Positions 7,269 to 14,103 of a stretch of DNA of 14,103 nucleotides are shown here, one piece after another (position 1 is the stretch's first letter; the number at the start of each line of letters is the position of its first letter). Under the pieces are notes generated by a model. That model searched no databases and was not told the origin of the DNA. It saw only the letters and a program-made list of their open reading frames with translations. Location of the stretch: positions 1 to 14,103 of the forward strand of contig DATDOY010000165.1 of NCBI GenBank assembly GCA_035293045.1, written 5' to 3'. The translations under genes were made by a program, and so were the position numbers. This DNA is from DATDOY01 sp035293045. GTDB taxonomy: Bacteria > Actinomycetota > Acidimicrobiia > IMCC26256 > JACPCJ01.

Positions 7269-7439
7269 TGATCCACCTCGTGTGCTGCGACGAAAGCCTG
7301 CGTTGGCCGATGTATTTCGACATCACCAGGCCGAATGCCTGCTTGCGGCGCCTCCCCGGTCGGAAATCACGATCGGCGTGAATCTACCGCGAATCGCCCG
7401 GCGCCAAACGGTACGGCGAACCGAGGCGGCCCGCGCTGG

Positions 7440-8483
7440 CTAGGAGACGTCCCACGAGACGCCGCCGCGCAGCAGACCTTCAAGGTCCCCTTCGCCGCGC
7501 TGGGCCAGCGCCGCCTCGAGTTGGATGTCCATCTGCGCGCCGTAATGGGGGCGAGCGACCGCCCGGAACACGCCCACCGGCGTCGGCTGTGTGGGCGAAT
7601 CGGCGAGACGCGAGAGGGCGAACGCCGCGGCCGGGTTGGGCTCCGTCTCGTCGTGCACGAGGAGGCGGCCCTCCCCCACGTCGGCGACCTCGACGATCTC
7701 GGCCTGACCGGACTCGTTCATCAGGACCCCACGGTGGCCGTCGGTGCCGAAGCGAACGGGCTCGCCATGCTGCAGGTTGATGAGCATCTCGTCGCGGGTC
7801 TGCTTGGCCGTGATGCCTTCGAAGGCGCCGTCGTTGAAGACGTTGCAGTTCTGGTAGATCTCGACGAACGACGACCCCTGGTGCGCGTGCGCGCGGCGGA
7901 GCGTCTCCATCATGTGCTGGCGGTCCATGTCGTGGCTCCGCGCCACGAAGGACGCCTCAGCTCCGAGCGCGAGCGAGATCGGATTGAACGGCGTGTCGAG
8001 CGATCCGAACGGCGTCGACTTGGTGACCTTCCCCGCCTCGCTGGTCGGCGAGTACTGGCCCTTGGTGAGGCCGTAGATCTGGTTGTTGAACATCAGGATC
8101 TTGATGTTGACGTTGCGTCGAAGGGCGTGGATCAGGTGGTTGCCGCCGATGGACAGGGCGTCGCCGTCGCCGGTGACAACCCACACGTCGAGGTCGGGGC
8201 GCGTGACCGCGAGTCCGGTGGCGAGCGCCGGCGCTCGACCGTGGATGCCGTGCAGCCCGTAGGTGTCCATGTAGTAGGGGAAGCGGGCGGCGCATCCGAT
8301 GCCGGACACGAAGACCGTGCGCTCCGGCCGGACGCCGAGCTCAGGGAGCAGCAGCTGCACCGCGGCGAGGATGGAGTAGTCGCCGCATCCCGGGCACCAC
8401 CGCACCTCCTGGTCGCTCTGGAAGTCCTTGCGCGTGAGGGCGACCGGGGCGCCGGTGCCGTGCCCGTTTCCGTTGCCGCTCAC
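7440..8483 (-). CDS. korB: 2-oxoacid:ferredoxin oxidoreductase, beta subunit (KorB-like)
   Basis: Thiamine-diphosphate and [4Fe-4S] subunit of an enzyme that oxidatively decarboxylates a 2-oxoacid with CoA to acyl-CoA, CO2 and reduced ferredoxin. The 347-residue product shows CPGCGD (30-35), GIGCAARFPYY (61-71), the ThDP/Mg motif GDGDALSIGGNH (105-116) and NNQIYGLTKGQ (133-143). Cys30, Cys33, Cys64 and Cys213 (in QNCN) match the expected cluster ligands. The GTG at 8483 overlaps the korA stop as GTGA, with GAGGAGG 4 nt upstream, so translation is coupled. The architecture matches mycobacterial KorB, which acts on 2-oxoglutarate; pyruvate or branched-chain 2-oxoacids cannot be excluded. The 171 nt after its stop (7269-7439) contain only the leader of the next gene and no clear terminator. 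Confidence 0.93.
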   Translation of the reverse strand: MSGNGNGHGTGAPVALTRKDFQSDQEVRWCPGCGDYSILAAVQLLLPELGVRPERTVFVSGIGCAARFPYYMDTYGLHGIHGRAPALATGLAVTRPDLDVWVVTGDGDALSIGGNHLIHALRRNVNIKILMFNNQIYGLTKGQYSPTSEAGKVTKSTPFGSLDTPFNPISLALGAEASFVARSHDMDRQHMMETLRRAHAHQGSSFVEIYQNCNVFNDGAFEGITAKQTRDEMLINLQHGEPVRFGTDGHRGVLMNESGQAEIVEVADVGEGRLLVHDETEPNPAAAFALSRLADSPTQPTPVGVFRAVARPHYGAQMDIQLEAALAQRGEGDLEGLLRGGVSWDVS

Positions 8484-10414
8484 ATCGCCTCCTCAGGGAG
8501 GTACTCCGCGCCTTCGTAGGCAGCGGTGTCGCCAAGCACCTCGAGCACTTTGGTCTCGATCTCCGAGGCTCGGAACGGGAGGCCCTGAACCTTGGACAGC
8601 ACCTGCGCGTCGACGAGGTACTCGGCACGGACGAGCCGGGTGAGCTGTCCGCTGTTCATCTCGGGGCAGAGCACGTACTCATACGCGGTGACGACCTCGG
8701 CGAGGTTGGTGGGGAACGGGTTGAGGTGGCGGAGGTGGCACCGCGACACCTTGCGGCCTCGGGCCCGGAGACGGCGCGTGGCGGCCTTGATCGACCCCCA
8801 GGTGCTCCCCCATCCGAGGAGGAGGACGCGTGCCCCCTCCTGGTGGTCGACTTCCGCGGGCGGGATGTCGGACGCGATGCCGGCGATCTTCGCCGCACGC
8901 AGGCGCGTCATGAGCTCGTGGTTCTCCGGGTCGTAAGAAACGTTGCCCGTGCGGTCGGCCTTTTCGAGTCCGCCGATGCGGTGCTCGAGTCCCGGCGTCC
9001 CCGGGATGACCCACGGACGAGCGAGCGTCTCGGGATCGCGCTCGTAGGGAAGGAAGATCGGGTTGCCGTCCTCGTCCACGGCGTTGGGTTCGGTCGTGAA
9101 GGGCGACGAGATGTCGGGAAGGTCGGCGACCTCGGGCAGCCGCCAGGGCTCCGAACCGTTGGCGATGTAGCCGTCGGAGAGCAGGATCACCGGCGTGCGG
9201 TACTTCACGGCGATCCGTACCGCCTCGATGGCGGCGTCGAAACAGTCGCTGGGTGACTGGGGAGCCACGAGCGGCAGGGGTGCCTCGCCGTGACGCCCGT
9301 ACATCGCGTGGAGGAGATCGCTCTGCTCAGTCTTGGTGGGAAGTCCCGTGCTCGGCCCGCCCCGCTGGATGTCGACGACGATGAGCGGCAGTTCGAGGGA
9401 GAGGGCGAGGCCGATCGTTTCCGACTTGAGGTCGAGGCCCGGACCCGACGTCGTGGTGACCCCAAGGCTCCCGCCGAAGGCGGCTCCGAGCGCCATGCCG
9501 GCCGCCGCGATCTCATCCTCGGCCTGCAGCGTTCGCACCCCGAACTCCTTGTAGCCGGACAGGATGTGGAGCACGTCGGACGCAGGTGTGATCGGGTAGG
9601 AGCCGAGGAACAGTGGCAGCTTCGCGAGCTTTGACGCGGCTACAAGACCGAGGGCAAGGGCCTGGTTGCCCATGACGTTGCGATAGCGACCGGGCGGCAG
9701 CTTGGCCGGGCGCACCTGGTAGGGATGGTCGAAGAGTTCGGCGGTCTCGCCGAAGGCGAAGCCGGCCTTGAACGCGGTGAGGTTGGCGTTCATGACCACT
9801 TCGTTTTTGGCGAAGCGCTGCTGGATCCACTCGACGGTCGGCTCCACCGGCCGCGTGTACATCCACGTGAGGAGACCGAGCGCGAAGAAGTTCTTCGATC
9901 GGTCGGCGTCGCGCGGCTTGACGCCGAGTTCCTTGAGCGCCTCGCGCGTGAGGCTGCTCATCGGGACGCGGAAGATCTGGAACCCGTCGAGCGAACCGTC
10001 GTCGAGCGGATTGGCGGCGTAGCCGGCCTTGTTGAGGTTGCGGTCTTCGAACGTGTCCTCGTTGACGATCAGAGTGCCGCCCGGCGGGAGGTCATGCAGC
10101 TCGCTCCGGAGGGCGGCGGGGTTCATGGCGACAAGGACGTTGGGTTGGTCGCCCGGGGTCAGGATGTCGCGCTCGGCGATGTGGATCTGGAACGCCGATA
10201 CGCCGGCGAGCGTGCCCGCGGGCGCTCGGATCTCGGCCGGGAAGTTCGGCAACGTCGCGAGGTCGTTGCCGAAGATCGCGCTCACGCTCGTGAAGCGGTC
10301 GCCGGCGAGCTGCATGCCGTCGCCGGAGTCGCCCGCGAAGCGGATGACGACCCGTTCGAGCGCGACGGGTTCGGTCACGCTGCTCGAGGGAGGAGCTGCA
10401 GTTGTATCGGGCAC
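8480..10414 (-). CDS. korA: 2-oxoacid:ferredoxin oxidoreductase, fused gamma-alpha subunit (KorA-like)
   Basis: Large subunit of the KorAB enzyme. The 644-residue product is a fusion: a gamma domain at about 20-220, opening with VVIRFAGDSGDGMQL (22-36), then an alpha domain with GSYPITPASD (271-280), the TTSGPG turn (321-326) and RGGPSTGLPTKTEQSD (351-366), and a C-terminal transketolase-like domain ending near NSGQLTRLVRAEYL (587-600). There is no ferredoxin-type Cys cluster domain, so electrons should leave through KorB to a separate ferredoxin not encoded here. The gamma-alpha order and length are close to actinobacterial KorA. The GTG at 10414 has GAGGAAG 5 nt upstream. The gene follows the SSB-like gene after 133 nt and is coupled to korB. 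Assignment to the family is firm; the preferred 2-oxoacid is inferred. Confidence 0.93.
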   Translation of the reverse strand: MPDTTAAPPSSSVTEPVALERVVIRFAGDSGDGMQLAGDRFTSVSAIFGNDLATLPNFPAEIRAPAGTLAGVSAFQIHIAERDILTPGDQPNVLVAMNPAALRSELHDLPPGGTLIVNEDTFEDRNLNKAGYAANPLDDGSLDGFQIFRVPMSSLTREALKELGVKPRDADRSKNFFALGLLTWMYTRPVEPTVEWIQQRFAKNEVVMNANLTAFKAGFAFGETAELFDHPYQVRPAKLPPGRYRNVMGNQALALGLVAASKLAKLPLFLGSYPITPASDVLHILSGYKEFGVRTLQAEDEIAAAGMALGAAFGGSLGVTTTSGPGLDLKSETIGLALSLELPLIVVDIQRGGPSTGLPTKTEQSDLLHAMYGRHGEAPLPLVAPQSPSDCFDAAIEAVRIAVKYRTPVILLSDGYIANGSEPWRLPEVADLPDISSPFTTEPNAVDEDGNPIFLPYERDPETLARPWVIPGTPGLEHRIGGLEKADRTGNVSYDPENHELMTRLRAAKIAGIASDIPPAEVDHQEGARVLLLGWGSTWGSIKAATRRLRARGRKVSRCHLRHLNPFPTNLAEVVTAYEYVLCPEMNSGQLTRLVRAEYLVDAQVLSKVQGLPFRASEIETKVLEVLGDTAAYEGAEYLPEEAM

Positions 10415-10506
10415 TCGTCTTCCTCACCGCGCGTCGACGTCGGCGCGCCCGTTACGTAGTTTGCCCCGGCCCGGGGTGCGAGAGACGCATCGGCGAACCC
10501 CAGAGA

Positions 10507-10534
10507 AGTTTACCGACGGTTTCTGCACCCCGAA
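10507..10534 (-). promoter_or_regulatory. Candidate promoter for korAB
   Basis: On the minus strand TAAACT (10507-10512) fits the actinobacterial TANNNT -10 pattern, with TTCGGG (10529-10534) 16 nt upstream as a poor -35. Transcription would start near 10500 and leave a leader of about 85 nt containing a CCCCGG/CCGGGG palindrome (10464-10476). The evidence is a pattern match only. Confidence 0.25.
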
Positions 10535-10543
10535 GCCGGGGTG
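10526..10543 (-). terminator. Hairpin after the SSB-like gene
   Basis: CACCCCG (10526-10532) pairs perfectly with CGGGGTG (10537-10543) around a 4-nt loop. In the minus-strand transcript it begins 4 nt after the stop of the SSB-like gene. No T-run follows. It may separate that gene from korAB, or it may simply flank the korA promoter, which it overlaps. Confidence 0.35.
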
Positions 10544-10547
10544 GTGG

Positions 10548-10901
10548 TCAGCCCGCGGCGGTCTCGAGGTGCTCCCGAGCCCGGCGCAGAGCAACTCCGG
10601 AGCGCCGGCGATCGCTCGCCAGAGCCACCGTCGTCGCCACCACTTCCACACGTGAACCCGTGCCGGCGTCGCGCCGGCGAAAGAAACGCCGCTCGATGCG
10701 CCCGACCACCACGACCTCGTCGGCCTCGGCGAGGGTCTCGATGGTGGTGGGTGGGTCCCAGATGGTGACGGGGACGGAGGTGTGTCGATCGCCGTCGCCA
10801 CGGGTCCGGACGCTGAGGTGGGCGAGGCGCGTCCCCGAATCGAGGAGCCGGATCTCGGGGGGCGACGACAGTTCGCCGACGAGGACGGTGAGGTTGGTCA
10901 T
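10548..10901 (-). CDS. Short single-stranded DNA-binding protein-like (OB fold)
   Basis: A 117-residue protein resembling the OB fold of bacterial SSB. It opens with TNLTVLVGELSSPPEIRLLDSG (2-23), matching the SSB pattern of a first strand, a G-x-L turn and PE-x-R. Later come the strand LAHLSVRTRGDG (26-37), VPVTIWDPP (43-51) and the closing strand VVVVGRIERRFFRRR (63-77). It is shorter than housekeeping SSB (about 160-180 residues) and lacks both the flexible Gly-rich tail and the acidic DDDIPF-like tip used to recruit partners; the C-terminus is instead basic and helical. A paralogue or specialised SSB is therefore likely. The ATG at 10901 follows an AGGGGAAG ribosome site; much longer in-frame extensions upstream lack family sequence. 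It lies 74 nt after the zinc-ribbon gene. Confidence 0.7.
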   Translation of the reverse strand: MTNLTVLVGELSSPPEIRLLDSGTRLAHLSVRTRGDGDRHTSVPVTIWDPPTTIETLAEADEVVVVGRIERRFFRRRDAGTGSRVEVVATTVALASDRRRSGVALRRAREHLETAAG

Positions 10902-10975
10902 GACTCTTCCCCTTTTTGCGTGGCCATCCGGGCGCACGCTGATCTGAAGGTGTTCGGGGGAAGGCCGATCGAACG

Positions 10976-11317
10976 CTACCTGGGCCCTGTGACGGTTTCG
11001 CGCCGCCACAGGGCGTACGTGACCGCGAGGGCCACGACGCCGCAGGCCAGTCCGAGAAGCGGCGTGGTCGTCGACCACACGACATTGAAGACAACCAGCA
11101 GAAAGAGAGAGACCGGAACTGCGACCGGGACGCGCCGGGCACGGCGGGGGTCTTGCGAGGCCTGCGAGGCGTGGACCCGCCACGCTGGCGCCGTTCCGGT
11201 GGCGGGGACGACGGAGCCACAGAGGGCGCACGGCGCCATGGCCGTCCCGGGGGCGCCGCACGTGATGCATCGGGGTTGCACCCGCGGTCTATCGGCCGAA
11301 CAGACCGTGCGATTCAC
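10976..11317 (-). CDS. Small zinc-ribbon two-helix membrane protein
   Basis: Unrecognised protein of about 113 residues. Two CxxC pairs, CITC (17-20) and CALC (30-33), look like a zinc ribbon near the N-terminus. A basic segment (RRARR) and two hydrophobic helices (about 69-85 and 88-105) follow, and it ends in a short basic tail. The likely topology places the ribbon in the cytoplasm. The start is uncertain: I took GTG at 11317, but neither it nor the GTG at 11281 has a good ribosome site, and the frame stays open to 11491. It sits 44 nt after the TPR gene and 74 nt before the SSB-like gene on the same strand, so the three may be co-transcribed. Similar ribbon-plus-helices proteins are common in actinomycetes and mostly uncharacterised. 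Confidence 0.6.
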   Translation of the reverse strand: MNRTVCSADRPRVQPRCITCGAPGTAMAPCALCGSVVPATGTAPAWRVHASQASQDPRRARRVPVAVPVSLFLLVVFNVVWSTTTPLLGLACGVVALAVTYALWRRETVTGPR

Positions 11318-11361
11318 CCGAATCTGCCGTCCCGGTGGGCGGGTCGCGGCCTGCGCCGTGG

Positions 11362-12009
11362 TCAGCCCAAGGCGGCGAGGCGTTCGGCAACGTCGGCGAA
11401 CGCTCCGTCGCGGCGGCGCACCTGCTCGAACAGCGCTCGTGCGCGGGGCACGTTGCCCGACCGCTCTTCGAGGTCCGCGAGGGCGTACCAAAGGCGGAGG
11501 TGGTGCGGCTTGGCGCGCTTGGGCTCGACCGGGCCCTTCTGAAGGAGTTGGAGCGCTTCACGGAGGCGGCCTTGGTCGGCGAGGGCTCCCGCCATGACAA
11601 TGCGGCCCTCGGTGACGAGTTCGCCGGACGGCGAGGCGTCGCGCAGTTCGGTCCAGAGGCGCGCGACGTCGTCCCAGTTGGCGAGGGCCCGGTAGCAGTC
11701 CATGAGCACGGGGTGCTGCTCGGTTGAGGACGTCCGATCGGTGAAGGTCGTGAGCTCCTTGATCGCCTTGGCGTACTCCCCCTGGCGATAGAGCGTGAGC
11801 CCGTACAGCTCCCGGATGCTGAGGGCCGACGGGTAGCGGCGGGCGAGCGGCTCGATGATGCGGCGGGCGTCCTTGTACCGCTCGGCGTCGTACGCCGTCG
11901 CCGCCTCCATCAGGCGCCGGTACTCGCGGTCGGCTTGCGGGCCGGCCGCCTTCCGGAGTTCGGCCCGCGGGTCGCCGCCGGAGGAGGTGGCGCGGGCGGG
12001 TGACGGCAT
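11362..12009 (-). CDS. Tetratricopeptide-repeat protein
   Basis: A 215-residue soluble protein built of paired amphipathic helices. TPR-like units are visible at about 30-62 (AYDAERYKDARRIIEPLA), 65-96 (LYGLTLYRQGEYAKAIKELT), 133-160 (AGALADQGRLREALQLLQ) and 170-203 (LADLEERSGNVPRARALFEQ), with the W/LxxGxYxxAxxxxE pattern. No signal peptide or catalytic domain is seen, so a scaffold or adaptor role is likely and no partner is identifiable. I chose the ATG at 12009. The frame continues open far upstream through the plus-strand gene and 5S, but that part has no coding character and must be a shadow. No clear ribosome site precedes the ATG, so a leaderless message is possible. It is the first gene of the minus-strand series, divergent from the Ig-like membrane protein. 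Confidence 0.75.
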   Translation of the reverse strand: MPSPARATSSGGDPRAELRKAAGPQADREYRRLMEAATAYDAERYKDARRIIEPLARRYPSALSIRELYGLTLYRQGEYAKAIKELTTFTDRTSSTEQHPVLMDCYRALANWDDVARLWTELRDASPSGELVTEGRIVMAGALADQGRLREALQLLQKGPVEPKRAKPHHLRLWYALADLEERSGNVPRARALFEQVRRRDGAFADVAERLAALG

Positions 12010-12144
12010 GGTCGCAGTCTCGCGTGAAAGGTCCGGAGGTGCGGCACGCGCGAAAGGGACCAACCTGGCGGACTCCCCCGTTCTGGGGATGTGGTGCACG
12101 AACGCCCCAGTAACGCTGGCCTTACCTGCAGCCTCAGGAGGCAT
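12010..12144. promoter_or_regulatory. Divergent intergenic region
   Basis: These 135 bp separate two divergent starts and should hold both promoters. On the plus strand AGGAGG (12136-12141) is the ribosome site for the membrane-protein gene. CTGGGG (12083-12088) and CCCCAG (12106-12111) form a spaced 6-bp inverted repeat that could be an operator. I could not pick convincing -35/-10 pairs on either strand. Confidence 0.4.
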
Positions 12145-13311
12145 ATGGGATCCGGAGCATCGTGGCAGGAACGGCCGGTGCTGGCCGTCGGGGCTCGTGT
12201 CGCCGCGGGCGCCGTCGTGGCGTTGGCGCTCGCGGGCGTCGCCGTCGGTGTCGTGGCGGCGGCCGCGGACACGTCGCTTGGCGTCCGGCTGGCGTGGGCG
12301 CCGGTCGCTGCGCTGCTCGCGCTGCCGGTGGCCCTCGTGACCGAACGGGTCGCCGTGTTCCTCTGGACGCTCGGCGACGTCCTCGAGCGCCGCCTCGACT
12401 TCAGCGATCGTGCGCCGTCGCGCGTCCGAGTCGCCTGGCTCGCAGCGACGCCCCGCGGTGCCGAGATGCTCGCCGCCCGGGCCGTCGACCCCGAGCCGCC
12501 GGCGGCCGAGTCGGTCGTCGCCCTCGTCGTCGGCGCCCTCCGACACCACCCGATCGTCCGAGAGCGCTCCCCGCTCGCCCACCGCTATCTCGCCCAGATC
12601 GGCGAAGAGGCCGGGCTCTCGCCCGCGGAAGGGCAGCGGGCCCGGTGGGCCCTCGACCTGCGGCTCGCCGCCGACGCGGTGCCCGGGGCTTCCATGGACC
12701 GATGGCTCGCGAACGCCGTCCAGGTGGTGCCCGGCGGGCCACCGGCCTCGGCCAGGCGGGCGCTCACCCTGGCCGGCCTCACGATGATCGCCCTCGACCT
12801 GAGCGAGGACCCGGAACCGACTCCAACTCGTCGCGACAGGTCGATGACGGCGGCCCGGGTGGTCATGCGTGCCCGATCGTGGACGCAGCCATGGCGCCTC
12901 GCCCCCGCGCTCGTCGGTGGGTTCGCCGCCCTCGGGTTGCTGGCCACGGCCGCCGCGCTCACCGGTCAGATCGGGGCGGGGTCGGGCAACGAGGAGCGTC
13001 CCCGGGTCGCCGGGGTGACGGTCGACAACGCGGCGCCTGTGCCCGTGGAGGACGCGGCGACCGTCACCGTCGGGATCCCTGCCGACGTCGACGTGCTCGG
13101 CAACGATCGCGACCCCGATGGCGATGCCCTCACGATTCTTCGGTTCGACCAGGGAGCCTTCGGGTCGGTCGAACGCTTCGGGCCCGGCCTGAGGTATGTC
13201 GCGGGGACGAGCGGCATCGACCGCTTCTCGTATGTCGTGAGCGACAGCCACGGGGGCGAGTCCTCCGCACTCGTCACCGTCACGGTCCTGGCGGCGTTGC
13301 CGAGCGAATAG
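12145..13311 (+). CDS. Membrane protein with degenerate HD-like segment and Ig/cadherin-like domain
   Basis: A 388-residue protein and the only plus-strand gene. Hydrophobic helices lie at about 13-40, 48-75 and 252-273. The C-terminal part (about 290-382) is a classic bacterial Ig/cadherin-like domain: DAATVTVGIPADVDVLGN, then DRDPDGDALT and FSYVVSDSHGG, with the acidic calcium-loop pattern. By topology it should be extracellular. The cytoplasmic segment at 138-181 (IGEEAGLSPAEGQRARWA) resembles the helices around the metal site of HD-GYP domains, but the expected LLHDIGK is replaced by LDLRLAAD, so it cannot be an active phosphodiesterase if the resemblance is real. The ATG at 12145 has AGGAGG 3 nt upstream; an in-frame GTG at 12091 is less likely. 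The gene points toward the rRNA operon end. Function unknown; surface adhesion or envelope signalling is possible. Confidence 0.78.
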   Translation: MGSGASWQERPVLAVGARVAAGAVVALALAGVAVGVVAAAADTSLGVRLAWAPVAALLALPVALVTERVAVFLWTLGDVLERRLDFSDRAPSRVRVAWLAATPRGAEMLAARAVDPEPPAAESVVALVVGALRHHPIVRERSPLAHRYLAQIGEEAGLSPAEGQRARWALDLRLAADAVPGASMDRWLANAVQVVPGGPPASARRALTLAGLTMIALDLSEDPEPTPTRRDRSMTAARVVMRARSWTQPWRLAPALVGGFAALGLLATAAALTGQIGAGSGNEERPRVAGVTVDNAAPVPVEDAATVTVGIPADVDVLGNDRDPDGDALTILRFDQGAFGSVERFGPGLRYVAGTSGIDRFSYVVSDSHGGESSALVTVTVLAALPSE

Positions 13312-13350
13312 ATCCCCGCCGGCCCCGGAGGCGGGTGCGGTCCGAGGGCG

Positions 13351-13402
13351 CGACAACGCCCCGCCATGCGGTCTTTTCGGACCGTATGGCGGGGCGTTGT
13401 CG
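13351..13402. terminator. 23-bp inverted repeat between convergent units (bidirectional terminator)
   Basis: The arms at 13351-13373 and 13380-13402 pair over 23 positions with a single G-U (G13368 with T13385) around the 6-nt loop TTTTCG. It lies 39 nt after the plus-strand stop and about 9 nt beyond the 5S 3' end, exactly between two convergent transcripts. No T-run follows on either side. The length and perfection argue for a stem serving both the membrane-protein message and the rRNA operon. Confidence 0.8.
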
Positions 13403-13410
13403 ATTGAGAA

Positions 13411-13528
<118 letters not shown>

Positions 13529-13677
13529 AGTGATGAGTTCATATTGTCAAGGTGAGCCGCGCCGGCCTCCTGGAGGCGGCGTGCCCTTTGAGAACTCCAT
13601 AGCGAGCAAGAAAGTCATTATCTCTCCTGTCCTTGCAGGGAAATCCCGAAGGATTCCCTGCCCAAACAGGAGAGAGA
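13529..13677 (-). other. 23S-5S internal transcribed spacer
   Basis: This spacer has no tRNA gene. It holds a long hairpin (13621-13675) and, at 13587-13597, the complement of the TTTGAGAACTC element that is familiar from actinobacterial pre-16S leaders and 16S-23S spacers. In the rRNA-sense strand it reads GAGTTCTCAAA, so it could be the 3' arm of a processing stem around 23S whose 5' arm lies outside the window. Confidence 0.7.
13621..13675 (-). other. rRNA-spacer hairpin with UUCG tetraloop
   Basis: Outer arms TCTCTCCTGT (13621-13630) and ACAGGAGAGA (13666-13675) pair perfectly. After a symmetric 4 x 4 internal loop, an inner 11-bp stem with one bulged base is capped by CGAA on the plus strand, which is the stable UUCG tetraloop in the rRNA-sense strand. 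It starts about 2 nt after the 23S 3' end. A likely role is RNase processing or 3'-end protection of 23S. Confidence 0.75.

Positions 13678-14103
<426 letters not shown>

Noticed and set aside
7269..7439. Possible tRNA or riboswitch in the gap between korB and the secreted-protein gene
   Set aside because: I found no cloverleaf, no T-loop GTTCGA motif in the right context and no recognisable riboswitch core; only weak short inverted repeats.
7335..8519. Plus-strand open frame of 394 codons opposite korB
   Set aside because: It is antisense to a gene with all KorB motifs and has no family features.

Overview
The window comes from a high-GC Gram-positive-type genome. It is most likely an actinomycete, and I suspect class Acidimicrobiia. 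The reasons are the GC-rich codon third positions, the frequent GTG starts with strong AGGAGG-type ribosome sites, the mycobacterial-style KorAB 2-oxoacid:ferredoxin oxidoreductase, and the sequence of the 5S and 23S rRNA ends. The assignment is inference; no database comparison was possible.

Layout. Nearly everything lies on the minus strand, so transcription runs from high to low coordinates. At the right edge is the end of an rRNA operon: the 3' part of 23S (13678 to the window edge), a 150-nt spacer with a large UUCG-capped hairpin, and 5S (about 13411-13528). A 23-bp inverted repeat (13351-13402) separates this from the only plus-strand gene, a membrane protein with a C-terminal Ig/cadherin-like domain (12145-13311). 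Divergent from that gene, a minus-strand series begins: a TPR protein (11362-12009), a small zinc-ribbon two-helix membrane protein (10976-11317), a short SSB-like OB-fold protein (10548-10901), and the translationally coupled korA-korB pair (10414 to 7440).

After a 171-nt gap come a secreted, C-terminally anchored protein of unknown function (5883-7268) and a lipoprotein substrate-binding protein with a glycine-rich linker (4335-5792). A 285-nt intergenic stretch follows, with two copies of an 89-bp hairpin-rich direct repeat. Then comes a compact block livH-livM-livG-livF (4049 to 118) with gaps or overlaps of only a few bases, ending in a GC-rich hairpin (81-102).

How the parts fit. The substrate-binding protein, two permeases and two ATPases form one complete branched-chain amino acid/amide-type (HAAT family) ABC importer. 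The secreted protein immediately upstream shares an 11-nt ribosome-site leader with the binding-protein gene and may act with it at the cell surface. KorAB converts a 2-oxoacid to an acyl-CoA and reduces ferredoxin; a link to catabolism of the imported amino acids is possible but only inferred from position. The repeats between the binding-protein gene and livH are well placed to let the binding protein be made in excess over the membrane parts. I saw no CRISPR array, transposase, tRNA or phage gene. Nothing here is clearly a wholly new system; the least explained parts are the repeat block, the secreted anchored protein and the HD-like/Ig membrane protein.
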